This document shows positions 1 through 8,488 of a stretch of DNA of 64,000 bases, one piece after another; positions within the stretch are counted from its first letter, which is position 1, and the number at the start of each line of letters is the position of its first letter. Origin of the DNA: Cyclonatronum proteinivorum (GTDB lineage Bacteria > Bacteroidota > Rhodothermia > Balneolales > Cyclonatronaceae); assembly GCF_003353065.1 (NCBI RefSeq), contig NZ_CP027806.1, positions 1,211,001-1,275,000 of the forward strand, in the 5' to 3' direction. The notes beneath the pieces were generated by a model. That model did no database searches, had not been told where the DNA came from, and worked only from the letters and a program-made list of their open reading frames with translations. The position numbers were made by a program, and so were the translations under genes.

Positions 1-369
1 ATTGGCCATTTGGCAAACCCGGCGCAGCAGGCGGTCGTAGGTCATCACGATCTCTTTGCCGTCTTCGGCAATCCAGATGAGCGCCACTTTCTGACGCTTC
101 GGCCCTTTCACATGCCGGTCGAGCGCGTTGATGGTGATGTTGGTTGTGCCGCCCAAAAACCATTTGTGGCGCGGGGGCTTGAAGTCAAGCACCTTGTTGA
201 AAGGCTTGATCCATTCGAGTTCGCGGGCGATCGCGCCCCAGAAGGCGTCCGGGTTTTGAATGGAGTGCCGGTAGAGCGAGTCGTATTCCTGAATGAGGCA
301 CTGCTGCAGCAGGCTGTCGGGTGCGGTGAGGGTTCTGGTTTCCTGAACCAGGGCTTCAATGGATGACAT
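1..369 (-). CDS. acs: acetyl-CoA synthetase, N-terminal part (cut by window edge)
   Basis: Only the first 123 codons are present; the gene runs off the left edge. The start is the ATG at 369-367. The translation shows the N-terminal domain typical of AMP-forming acetyl-CoA synthetases: a tyrosine/serine stretch followed by DAFWG, then LEWIKPF, KWFLGG and the conserved NALDRH, and then KVALIW leading into the AMP-binding domain. The enzyme makes acetyl-CoA from acetate, ATP and CoA in the cytoplasm. The signature region is intact, so the family is clear; whether it is acetate-specific rather than propionate-specific cannot be judged from this part. No gene lies between it and the kinase gene that starts downstream at 593. 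Confidence 0.87.
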   Translation of the reverse strand, partial: MSSIEALVQETRTLTAPDSLLQQCLIQEYDSLYRHSIQNPDAFWGAIARELEWIKPFNKVLDFKPPRHKWFLGGTTNITINALDRHVKGPKRQKVALIWIAEDGKEIVMTYDRLLRRVCQMAN

Positions 370-592
370 AAGCAGTTGAGGTAAGGGTTCTGAAAAAAGC
401 GGTTTCCTGAAAAGCAGGAACAATTTTCAAAGTAGCAAATTTTCGCTAAAATTCCACTTTTCGCTTCTGTTTTTGTCATCCTGCGCGGCACTGTTTCACC
501 ATTCAGGCGGGGAGTTGCTTTGTTTTGGAACAGCCGGTACCAGTCCGATTTTCGGAATCTCTCACGGTGGGTATGCCTGCAGCTTGCTTTGC

Positions 593-3500
593 CTACATAT
601 CTTTCTCAATTTCATCTACAATGTAGGTTTTTTTGGAAATATCGAGGATGATTTGTTCGAACTCGTCTGCAGATTTGTTGATTTCCTCATATAGCTTTTC
701 CTCACTCAGAAATTCAAAATCTTTATCAGCGAACAGGCTCATCAGCCCCTTGAGCCTTGCAAGCGGAGCGCGCACTAGATGTGACTGTTCCCATGAAATA
801 TCGCGGAGGGTTTTATTTTGCTTCAGAATTGCGTTCTGATATCTCATTTGCTGCGAAACATCCATCACAAATGAAGCAAACAGCAATTCTTCTTCAAATT
901 CAAAACGCTGTACCTGCACCAAAACGTCGTAAGATGTGCCGTTTTTGCGCTTATGTCTTGCGTTAAACTGAATCTGCTGCTGTGTACCGTTCAAAAGAGG
1001 TTTAAGCTGTTCCTGAAAATCTTCTTCACTGAAGCCTTCTTTTATTTCCCAGGCTTTGAGCTGTATCAGCTCTTCGATTTTATACCCAAGATTGTGTAAT
1101 GCCGCTTTATTTGCATTAATGAAATTAAAGGTGTTGCTGTCAAAGAAGTAAATCTCATTGAGTGATTCATTTACTACAAAGTCGAGCCGCCTGCTGTTAC
1201 GCTCTCCTTCTTTTTGGGCGGTTACATCGCGTACAATAATCAGTATTTCAAGTTTACCGTACGGTACAAGCCGTGCTTCATAGTAGCAGGTAGTGCCATG
1301 AATATCAAGCTTATAGGAGTACTGCTGTGGTTCCTGTGTACGATGCGTCAGCATTAGCTTTTTTTCGAAATCTTCAGCAATATCTATGGGCAAAACCTTG
1401 TAGATCGAGCTGCCAACATAATCGGTTGGTTCATAAAGCAGTGCGTCGTCATCTTTAGTATAATATTCTGTGATACGCAAATCTACACCAACTACAAACA
1501 TGAGGTCCGGGTTGGCCTGAAGTACGGCGGTCGTACGTTCAAGGGCCTGCCGTTCCTGCTGCTGTGCTTTGCGGAGTTCTGTAATCTCGGTGATGATACC
1601 ACACAGGCCGGTTACTTCATCTTTTGAGTTGAAAATGGGAAACTTCACAGAGATGAAGAAACGGGCGTCGTCTCCCTGACCGAGTTGTTCTTCGGTTTCT
1701 ACTGTTATCCGCTCGCCCATCACTTTATTATCGTTAGCTATGAAACCCTCAGCTGTTTCCGGGTCAAAAAGATCGTTGTCGTTTCTGCCAACAACCTGTT
1801 CGCGTTTGAGACCGGTTACTTCTTCCCACTTCTTGTTCACTGTGTGGTAAACCCCGCTGCGGTCTTTCACGGTGATGAGTGAACCGCTGTTCTCGAAAAT
1901 ATCGGTCAGAAACTGTTGCCGTTCGTCGAGTTCGTTTATCAGAGCTGTGCGCCACCAGGTGTTTTCTATCATGCTGGCAAACAAGGTGAGCAGGCCTACT
2001 TCATCATCCGTTTGCTCATGCGGGTGTTCTATCCATTTCAGGGCTAAAAAGCCGTGGTGCCCGCCGTTTTGCCTTAGGGGAATACTCATAAAGGTCTTAA
2101 CCCCTTCCATTCCGGGGATTTCCCAAAAAGAGTCGTCTTCAGGAACAGATGAAGTGTCGCTCACAATTACCCAGCTGCCTTGTGCGTGTTTCCCGGGCAA
2201 CTCCCCAAAGGATTGCAGCGGTTTCAACTGTCCGGGAGACACCTCAGATTCGTAGCCGGGCCGATCCCAATAGTGGGTTTTTCGACAGCTTTGATTTTCG
2301 AAATCATACTGATAAATGCTAAAGCGGGAGGCTCCGACAAATTCACCCAGGTTTTGCAGGGAGCGCGTAATCAGATCGTCGGTATTCTCAGGCAATACCG
2401 AGATGAACTCTGTGGCAATGCGGACAAACAACTCCTGTAGTTTAGCCTGATGCTGAAGCTTTTCAACCCTTTGTTTTTGCAGGGTAATATCCTGTACCGA
2501 ACCCCAAAATGCGATACAGGTCTCGCCACGGTGCAGGCTTTTGCCAATGGAGCGAACCCACTTGACTTCACCTTTAGGGGTTTTGAGCTTAAGATCCAGA
2601 TCATAGGGGGTACCGTTCGTAGTGCAATCTTCAACAGCCCGGCGTATGCGGCTTTGGCTGCGGCTTTCGTCTTCGACATATAAATTGATCAGAGCAGGAA
2701 CCATGTCTGAGCCGGTGGCATCAACTCCAAGAATGCGGCGGGTCATGGCATCAAGCCTCGCCTCGTTGGTTTCCAGGTTCACATCCCAAAAGCCCAATTG
2801 CGCCAAAATTCCAATTTCCTCGGTGCGGTCATTAAGCTGCTGCAGGCGCAGGCTCTGTTCTTTGAGGGCGGTAATATCCGTGAAGGTTGTGTACACCTGC
2901 CAGGGGGGCTTTTCTCCATCCCGAAATTCCGGACGAGCGTTAATCAATATCCAGACATGCTTGTTTTTTTCCGGATGGAAAATGCCCATCTCCACGTTTT
3001 CCACATTTTTTCCGGTTTTTAGAGCGACCATTGCCGGGTGGCTTTCCCCCGGGAAGGGGGAGCCATCGGCCTGAATGGCGTGCCAGCGGGGATCAGAGGA
3101 GGTGCGGCCCTGCATCTGATCGAGGGTGAGGCCCAGCAGGCGCTCGGCAGCAGGGTTTGCCCGGGTAATGTAGCCATCGGCGTTCTGATATACGACGCCG
3201 TCAGCCATCGACTCATACAGGTACGTCAATTCGCGTTCCCTCTCAGAAAGCGCTTCAGCCTGTGTTTTTCGGTTATGGCTGTTGATGAAAATTTCCGCAA
3301 GCATAAACGGAATATTCAGCTCATAGCTGAAGAAACGAGCACTAATGCTGCTGGCTTCAAAACCAAGATACCCCAGGAGTTCACCTTCTGTAACCAGCGG
3401 AACAATCAGGCTTTTGAGCTGTTTTTTCTGATTCAGCCATTCGATCACATCATTAACCTGAACCATTCGCCCGTCAAATGTTTGGAGCAGTATGGCAGAG

Positions 3501-4972
3501 CCGCCGTCCGGATAAGCGCCGGCGCCAAGCTTATGGAGAAGCTCATGCGGCGACTCCCAGGCATATTCAGGATTTCGCTGCCAGGTATGCCTGAAGTGAA
3601 ATCCGTTGTCAGCTTTGTTTTTTCCAAGGATGAAGCTGCGGTCAACCCCCAGGGCTTTGCTTATGAGTTTAAGCGCTTTACTTAGCTCAGACTCCACGCG
3701 GTCAAGCGGGATGTTGATAAAGCGGGTAGAAAAGCGGGAGATAAGATTAAGCTGCTCTTCCTGCTCTTCCAGCTGTTTAATGCGTGTGCTTCGGCTCGTT
3801 GTGTTGGTGAGCGAAAAAATCAGCAGCTCCGTGTTGGGAATGTGCGTGAATTCAATAAAAGCGACTTCCCCGTTACGCAGCCGGACTTCAAAGTCCATAT
3901 CCGGCAGGCTGTCCCCTTCTGCCGGCACAACCTTATCAATAGCGTTTTGCCATATTTCCCGGATGTTAGCACGATAATCCGGGTCGGGATATGCCAGCGT
4001 GTGCCATTCTTCCAAGATTGAAAAATCATCGGTTGAATAGCCGGTAAGCGCGGTAAACTGTTTGTTGAGCTGCACCAGCCTGCCTTCGTAATCAAAAACC
4101 ATGAGCGCCAGCGGAATCTGATTGAAGAGCGCATGCAGATTGCGGTCATACAAGTTTGCGGTGTTCAGGTAATCCAGGACTTCCGTAACATCAAGTACAA
4201 CTCCTTCGGTTAAGCGTGCGCTGCCATCGGGGTGACGCCGGGTTTGTGCTTGTTCATAAACGACACGGATTACGCCGTCCGGGCGGATGATGCGGTGCAG
4301 AAGCTCATATTTTTTGTCGTCGGCGAGGTGATTTTCGAAGGCCTCCCGCACATATCCGCGGTCTTCAGCCGGCAGGACGTTAAAAAAAGCCTCATAGTTC
4401 GGAACCTCATCTTCTTTGCTGATACCAAACATATCATACACCTCATCCGACCAGGTGAGGGTGCCACTTGCAACGTCGAGCTGCCAGGTGCCAACCCGTG
4501 TGAACTGACTGAGTTCGCCGAATAGTTGTTGCGGATTTTTTTCTTTAAGTGAAGAAGGCGCTGATGGTTGTTTAGGAAGACCGGAATCGCTGACAGCGGG
4601 TGTGCCGGGAAACAGCAATAGCAGAAAGGTTCTGCCGGTATCTCCATTGCCTGATGTTGTATCGAATGTTTGCCTTAACTCAGCCTGATGGGTAAAAGCA
4701 CGCTTGTCCCGCTTTAGTACCAACGAAAACAAGACGGCTTGCTCTGTTTGCTCGCCGCTGTTAAGCAGGTCGCGTTGCTCCTTAAGGTTTGTATAGAAAT
4801 CAGGTTCCATCACATCCTCAAGCCGTTTACCCTTTTGATGATGAAAATCTCTAATACCTGTATACCGGCTGAAGCACGCGTTCATGCCAGCTATAGTCAT
4901 ATCCGTATCAAACTGAAGAATGCCCAGGTGAGCGCTTTCAGATAACCCATTTACGTGATTGTGTTGCAGCAT
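593..4972 (-). CDS. giant multi-PAS/GAF signalling protein ending in an orphan histidine-phosphotransfer (DHp) helix
   Basis: 1459 residues, with no signal peptide or membrane segment, so a cytoplasmic sensor. Visible modules in order: PAS (about 10-120), PAS (150-265), PAS (285-395), GAF (420-570), PAS (580-705), PAS with a PAC-like end (715-835), GAF (855-1015), PAS (1020-1135), PAS (1150-1255), PAS (1262-1375). The last 70 residues form a HisKA-like helix with the box SHLVRAPLARLKGL, putative phospho-acceptor His1398. The reading frame then stops after 60 more residues: no N, G1 or G2 box of a catalytic ATPase domain is present, and none follows in the 220 bases downstream. S-box proteins ending at this position are known in Bacteroidota (family knowledge). 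It may be phosphorylated in trans or act as a scaffold (inference). No response regulator is adjacent. Confidence 0.85.
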   Translation of the reverse strand: MLQHNHVNGLSESAHLGILQFDTDMTIAGMNACFSRYTGIRDFHHQKGKRLEDVMEPDFYTNLKEQRDLLNSGEQTEQAVLFSLVLKRDKRAFTHQAELRQTFDTTSGNGDTGRTFLLLLFPGTPAVSDSGLPKQPSAPSSLKEKNPQQLFGELSQFTRVGTWQLDVASGTLTWSDEVYDMFGISKEDEVPNYEAFFNVLPAEDRGYVREAFENHLADDKKYELLHRIIRPDGVIRVVYEQAQTRRHPDGSARLTEGVVLDVTEVLDYLNTANLYDRNLHALFNQIPLALMVFDYEGRLVQLNKQFTALTGYSTDDFSILEEWHTLAYPDPDYRANIREIWQNAIDKVVPAEGDSLPDMDFEVRLRNGEVAFIEFTHIPNTELLIFSLTNTTSRSTRIKQLEEQEEQLNLISRFSTRFINIPLDRVESELSKALKLISKALGVDRSFILGKNKADNGFHFRHTWQRNPEYAWESPHELLHKLGAGAYPDGGSAILLQTFDGRMVQVNDVIEWLNQKKQLKSLIVPLVTEGELLGYLGFEASSISARFFSYELNIPFMLAEIFINSHNRKTQAEALSERERELTYLYESMADGVVYQNADGYITRANPAAERLLGLTLDQMQGRTSSDPRWHAIQADGSPFPGESHPAMVALKTGKNVENVEMGIFHPEKNKHVWILINARPEFRDGEKPPWQVYTTFTDITALKEQSLRLQQLNDRTEEIGILAQLGFWDVNLETNEARLDAMTRRILGVDATGSDMVPALINLYVEDESRSQSRIRRAVEDCTTNGTPYDLDLKLKTPKGEVKWVRSIGKSLHRGETCIAFWGSVQDITLQKQRVEKLQHQAKLQELFVRIATEFISVLPENTDDLITRSLQNLGEFVGASRFSIYQYDFENQSCRKTHYWDRPGYESEVSPGQLKPLQSFGELPGKHAQGSWVIVSDTSSVPEDDSFWEIPGMEGVKTFMSIPLRQNGGHHGFLALKWIEHPHEQTDDEVGLLTLFASMIENTWWRTALINELDERQQFLTDIFENSGSLITVKDRSGVYHTVNKKWEEVTGLKREQVVGRNDNDLFDPETAEGFIANDNKVMGERITVETEEQLGQGDDARFFISVKFPIFNSKDEVTGLCGIITEITELRKAQQQERQALERTTAVLQANPDLMFVVGVDLRITEYYTKDDDALLYEPTDYVGSSIYKVLPIDIAEDFEKKLMLTHRTQEPQQYSYKLDIHGTTCYYEARLVPYGKLEILIIVRDVTAQKEGERNSRRLDFVVNESLNEIYFFDSNTFNFINANKAALHNLGYKIEELIQLKAWEIKEGFSEEDFQEQLKPLLNGTQQQIQFNARHKRKNGTSYDVLVQVQRFEFEEELLFASFVMDVSQQMRYQNAILKQNKTLRDISWEQSHLVRAPLARLKGLMSLFADKDFEFLSEEKLYEEINKSADEFEQIILDISKKTYIVDEIEKDM

Positions 4973-5129
4973 GAGTAAAAAAGTAAGTATAAACCTTTAA
5001 TGATATACCAAGGGGTGTGTATGTATTATTACTGTAAATGTATCAGTGTATATATCTATGCATATACTTTTTAGGATTACAGCTTGGGATGGTACTATGT
5101 GTAAAGCATAATCTTTCAATATAAACATG

Positions 5130-5303
5130 TATACACAGCTGTCCAACAAAGGCTGTGTTTTCTTTGTATATTCTAATCATAACGGAATCAGAACCGCAAG
5201 TTCCTGGCTTGTTGTAGAGCGCGGTCGCTTTAGCTAAATTTGGTGTTAATTTGCGTCCGGGCTTTCGGTCTTCACACATCCCGTTTGTTCGGGATGTTTT
5301 TCT
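5130..5303 (+). ncRNA. candidate small RNA ending at an orphan intrinsic terminator
   Basis: The plus strand holds a perfect 8-base stem, ACATCCCG/CGGGATGT, at 5276-5297, followed by five T residues. This is an intrinsic terminator, yet no plus-strand coding gene lies upstream: the preceding gene is on the other strand and starts at 4972. A short untranslated transcript or a leader attenuator of the lipoprotein gene at 5353 would explain it. The 5' end given here is a guess. It matches no RNA family I can name. Confidence 0.25.
5276..5303 (+). terminator. intrinsic terminator with no upstream gene
   Basis: Perfect stem ACATCCCG/CGGGATGT with a TTTGTT loop and a T tract on the plus strand, 50 bases before the lipoprotein start codon. 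It could act as an attenuator for that gene or end a small RNA. Confidence 0.6.
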
Positions 5304-5352
5304 GTTGTTCCGGATGTCTATTTTTAATTAAATACAAAAATATCATACTATT

Positions 5353-5748
5353 ATGAGTTCAATACTTTTCCCGTCAAAGGCTGTATTGTTTTTTTCTTTA
5401 CTCGTTTCAGGTCTCCTGCTGAGTGCCTGCGGAGGTGAAACGGAAACTGTCCCTGCCGAAGAACAGGCTGCGGCCGAGCAGGCCTATGAGGTGCGGGGCT
5501 TTTTCATGGAAACAGATGAGGCCAATCAGATTATCAGTATTCTCCATGAAGAGATCCCCGACGTAATGCGTGCTATGCGGATGCGCATGATTCTTGAAGA
5601 TCAGGAAGGCGCTGAAGGCCTCGAGCGCGGCGACATGATCTCGTTTACGATGGTTCGTATCGGTAACTCCTGGTACGTACGTAATATCACGCAGCTGCCT
5701 GAAGATACGGAGCTTGATATTCCTGAAAACCTTCTTGAGATGCTGTAA
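5353..5748 (+). CDS. CusF/SCO-like copper-binding lipoprotein
   Basis: 131 residues. A signal peptide ends in the lipobox LLSAC (Cys26), so the mature protein is probably lipid-anchored outside the cytoplasm. After a Glu/Ala-rich linker comes a small beta-rich domain: YEVRGFF, then HEEIPDVMRAMRMRM, then GDMISFTMVRIGNSWYV. The order His, Glu-Ile-Pro, Met, Met-x-Met matches the copper-binding loop of periplasmic copper-chaperone domains of the CusF_Ec type, which precede SCO1/SenC proteins in other bacteria. Those residues suggest Cu(I) binding; the assignment rests on this motif. It is a single gene with its own terminator at 5791. Confidence 0.65.
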   Translation: MSSILFPSKAVLFFSLLVSGLLLSACGGETETVPAEEQAAAEQAYEVRGFFMETDEANQIISILHEEIPDVMRAMRMRMILEDQEGAEGLERGDMISFTMVRIGNSWYVRNITQLPEDTELDIPENLLEML

Positions 5749-5790
5749 TCGCACCTTCGTTATTTCGCTTTAAAGGTGATGATTGTTTAT

Positions 5791-5838
5791 AGCCTTGCAT
5801 ACACACCGTTTACAGGTGTTTTGCAGGGCTTTTTTTTG
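5791..5838 (+). terminator. intrinsic terminator of the lipoprotein gene
   Basis: A long imperfect stem (AGCCTTGCATACACACC against GGTGTTTTGCAGGGCT) with a GTTTACA loop is followed by eight T residues. It lies 42 bases after the lipoprotein stop codon. Confidence 0.8.
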
Positions 5839-6173
5839 GTCATGATGGGGATGTCCTGCATTTCATAATACGCGGCATGTGAAGGGATGCACGGTTTTCC
5901 GGCACATGCTGTCCTTACAGGGCAGGTGCGAATGAGAGATTGCTTTCTGTCTCAGCACGGATGGGTTTGATGCGGCACCTGTTCCGGTTGATATGCCGCC
6001 TTTTCAGGGTTGTGCATGCGGGGCCGGGCTGTGCATCCGTGCATGCCGCATTTTTTGAACAGCATGGGTTTCGGTGTCGTAATGTACCCCGTAACTATGG
6101 GGCGAACCCTTGTGGTCGGGCCTACTGAAGCCGGGGCTGTGAGTCATAAAACCCGCGTGCAGGACGCGCACCT
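5839..6173. other. intergenic region without recognised features
   Basis: 335 bases between the lipoprotein terminator and the 3' end of the polymerase gene, which is on the opposite strand. Apart from short GC-rich self-complementary stretches (for example near 6085-6105) I see no gene, repeat copy or RNA here. Confidence 0.5.
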
Positions 6174-7502
6174 TCACGAGCGGTCCAGGAAATGCGTCTT
6201 CCCCTTCACATCATCAAAGGAAGACGCAATAACCAGGCTTTCGAAGCCGTAGCGGTTGTTGACGGTGTCGCGGGCACGGAACAGGTTGCGGAGTTTTTCA
6301 TCTTCCCGGAAAAAGAGCTCGAGCTGACCGCTTGCGTCAAGATCGAGGGTGCTGATGCCAAAACCGCGGATACGCTGCCCGTGCCGCAGGTAGTGCTGCA
6401 CGACCGGCATAAGGGCCTGAAGCGCGGTTCGGGTAACGTAGTCATCGAGGTTGGTCAGGCCTGCCGTTGCGAAAACGATCTGTACGCCGCGCCAGCTTTC
6501 GTCCTGAAAGCGCAGGTAGCTCGAAAACCGGCGTGCGCGCCGGTTGTAGCCGCGCATGCGGTAGCATAGCTGCCGTACGGATTTGATGATTTCACCCCGG
6601 ACAGCTTCCGGGTCGGTCGTCCATTGGGAGAAGGTGTGCATGTAGGTGACTTCTTCGGGCACGTGCGCGGGCGGATCGGCTACAATGGCGCGGTCGAGGC
6701 CGCAGACGGTTTCCCAGAGCATACGTCCGAAGTAGGCCCCGAACAGCTTCTGAAACGGCCCGCGACCTTTGGCGATTGCTTCACCGATGGTGCGCAGGCC
6801 GGCCTGTTCGAGGCGGGCAAAGCGCCGGCTGCCGATGCCCCATACTTCATCGAGCTGCAGCGGGTGTATGAGCTGCCGTTCCGCGGCTTCGTCGAGCACC
6901 AGAGTAAGGCCGTTAGGTTTTACGAGATCGGAAGCCAGTTTGGCGTAGGTTTTGGAGCGGGCAATGCCTACGGAACAAAACAGGGCCGTGGCTTCGTACA
7001 GCTCCCGCTTGATGCGCTGACCGAAGCGGCGTAGCTCATCTTCGGTATGACCAATCATAAAGGTAAGGTCGAGGAAGTACTCATCCATCGAGTAGCCTTC
7101 CACATCAGCGGCATAGCGGTCGAGCACTTCCCGGATTTGTTTGCTGATGGCCTGATATTTTTCATAGTGCACCTGCATAAATACCACGTACGGACAGAGC
7201 TGTACGGCTTCGAAGGCGCTCATGCCTGTTTTGACCCCGAATTTCCGGGCTTCATAGCTTGAGGTAGCCACAATGCCCCGGGGCGTGCCATCAGGTTTGC
7301 GCCAGCCGCCTACGACCAGCGGCAGCCCCTGAAGGTCGTAGGATACCTGCTCCACCTGTGCGTAAAAGCAATTCATGTCGAGGTGAAGGTAGAGCCGGGG
7401 TTTGTTTCGCCGGTGTCGCTGCTCTGCCGAGATGGTGTTGTACAGCGTGATGCGATGCACGTTCCGGGTGAGGTCGTATGCGCCGGGGTTGAGCGTATCC
7501 AT
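6174..7502 (-). CDS. dinB: Y-family translesion DNA polymerase (Pol IV/DinB type)
   Basis: 442 residues with all parts of a Y-family polymerase. The first catalytic motif is HLDMNCFYAQVEQ (Asp42, with Asn44 where DinB often has Asp). The second is YSMDEYFLD (Asp140/Glu141). A helix-hairpin-helix follows at EVWGIGSRRFARL, and a little-finger domain comes at the C-terminus. QLELF at 393-397 fits a beta-clamp binding motif. The protein has an N-terminal extension of about 35 residues before the first motif. It copies past DNA lesions at low fidelity. It appears to be a single-gene unit. An imperfect dyad (7511-7539) sits just in front of the start codon and may be its operator. Confidence 0.92.
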   Translation of the reverse strand: MDTLNPGAYDLTRNVHRITLYNTISAEQRHRRNKPRLYLHLDMNCFYAQVEQVSYDLQGLPLVVGGWRKPDGTPRGIVATSSYEARKFGVKTGMSAFEAVQLCPYVVFMQVHYEKYQAISKQIREVLDRYAADVEGYSMDEYFLDLTFMIGHTEDELRRFGQRIKRELYEATALFCSVGIARSKTYAKLASDLVKPNGLTLVLDEAAERQLIHPLQLDEVWGIGSRRFARLEQAGLRTIGEAIAKGRGPFQKLFGAYFGRMLWETVCGLDRAIVADPPAHVPEEVTYMHTFSQWTTDPEAVRGEIIKSVRQLCYRMRGYNRRARRFSSYLRFQDESWRGVQIVFATAGLTNLDDYVTRTALQALMPVVQHYLRHGQRIRGFGISTLDLDASGQLELFFREDEKLRNLFRARDTVNNRYGFESLVIASSFDDVKGKTHFLDRS

Positions 7503-7510
7503 ATCCTAAA

Positions 7511-7539
7511 TTACATATATCACACATATAGTGATGTAA
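7511..7539 (-). promoter_or_regulatory. imperfect dyad directly upstream of the polymerase gene
   Basis: The arms TTACATATATCAC and GTGATGTAA are inverted around a 7-base centre (the left arm carries an extra ATAT). The site ends 9 bases before the start codon at 7502, a good place for a repressor, possibly damage-responsive (inference). It does not match the LexA boxes of Proteobacteria or Gram-positive bacteria. Confidence 0.35.
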
Positions 7540-7756
7540 AATTTTCGGGACGCCCAACGACATGCCGTTTTTAGCTGTCAGATGATGTCACTGTACTTTG
7601 GCTAAGTTACGGGTCTGCATAAACTTCGGTGCGGGCCTGCATGTCACGTGAAATAATGGCAAGGCTGTACTGACGATTTAGCGGAGGGCTTGCGGGATTA
7701 AAGTATATGTGCGTAATATGTGCAAGTGTCACTCCCAACGGAATATCAACAGAATT

Positions 7757-8056
7757 ATGCAGGTAGCTAAGCTTGAAAAAATCAACGTTATTGCCGCATA
7801 TGCCGGCTTTCGGACCGATAGTCTTACGCGGGCTATTACGCCCATCCGCTTTATGCTCACCAACGGAGACCGCCATCAGGTTGCAGAGGTGAAGCGCTCG
7901 TATTCGGAGCGTGTTGGCGACTCCCTGCACGTGCACTTCGTAGTGAAGACCAAAGAGAATCGTTATTTCGATATCGTGTACGACAGCAAGCGTATTACCT
8001 GGCTGCTTGTCGTAGAGCTTGAAGAAGCCCTGTTTACCGCGCAGGGAATGCAGTAG
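7757..8056 (+). CDS. small conserved-looking protein of unknown function
   Basis: 99 residues from the ATG at 7757; the frame is open to an earlier ATG at 7709, but the later start removes a basic, cysteine-containing leader. It has no signal peptide and no membrane helix. The sequence alternates beta-strand-like stretches: FMLTNGDRHQVAEVKRSYSER, then LHVHFVVKTKENRYFDIVYD, then KRITWLLVVELEE. This is a compact soluble domain of mixed charge. I recall similar short proteins in Bacteroidota but no assigned function. It is alone on the plus strand between two minus-strand genes. Confidence 0.55.
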   Translation: MQVAKLEKINVIAAYAGFRTDSLTRAITPIRFMLTNGDRHQVAEVKRSYSERVGDSLHVHFVVKTKENRYFDIVYDSKRITWLLVVELEEALFTAQGMQ

Positions 8057-8380
8057 CCCGGCCGGCTGCGAAGCACCTGCCTGGTTCACTTTTGAAACCG
8101 GGATTTGCGGAAATGCCCGGATGTGCTTTAGTCGGAGTAGGCGAAATCGGAAGCGGGTTGCCTTTGCGGCACGAGATGCGGTTTGGGATGCCTTCCCGAC
8201 GGGCTTCCTGTGGTACCCTGAACCTGCCCCGGATGCGGACATGGTACAAGCAAAACAGCCTGAGCTGCCCGTGAGCACATCCCCCGAAAAGAAGGCGCCG
8301 TACCTTGCGGACCTGCAAAAGCGGGCGGCGAAGAGGGAAATTGGAGCGGGTTTCTGCTGCGGACGGATCAGGTTTCCAAC
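8057..8380. other. intergenic region, nothing recognised
   Basis: Between the small plus-strand gene and the terminator of the sugar dehydrogenase gene. Short frames are open on both strands but show no domain or signal, and no repeat copy was found. Confidence 0.4.
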
Positions 8381-8438
8381 AAAAAAAGCCCCGCTGCGGG
8401 TACTGAGGTTTAGCGCTCAGTACCCTGCAGCGGGGCTT
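8381..8438 (-). terminator. strong intrinsic terminator of the sugar dehydrogenase gene
   Basis: A near-perfect inverted repeat, AGCCCCGCTGCGGGTACTGAG against CTCAGTACCCTGCAGCGGGGCT, is flanked on its left by a run of A, which is a T tract on the minus strand. It lies 50 bases past the stop codon of the gene at 8489-9673. Confidence 0.9.
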
Positions 8439-8488
8439 GTAGTGGGGTGTAGCTGAAGCCTGCCGGTTGGTTTCAGTCGGCTACGGGA

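Larger units (their letters stand above)
4973..5352. other. AT-rich intergenic region between divergent genes
   Basis: 380 bases between the start of the multi-PAS gene and the start of the copper-binding lipoprotein gene. It is clearly richer in A/T than its surroundings and must carry both promoters. It contains a terminator-like hairpin (5276-5303) that points along the plus strand with no gene before it. The small open frame on the minus strand at 5043-5279 has no recognisable features. Confidence 0.6.

Noticed and set aside
10-366. Plus-strand open frame opposite acs
   Set aside because: The minus strand encodes the clear acetyl-CoA synthetase N-terminus over the same bases.
5043-5279. 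78-residue minus-strand frame in the A/T-rich gap
   Set aside because: No signal, domain or ribosome site; it overlaps the orphan terminator.
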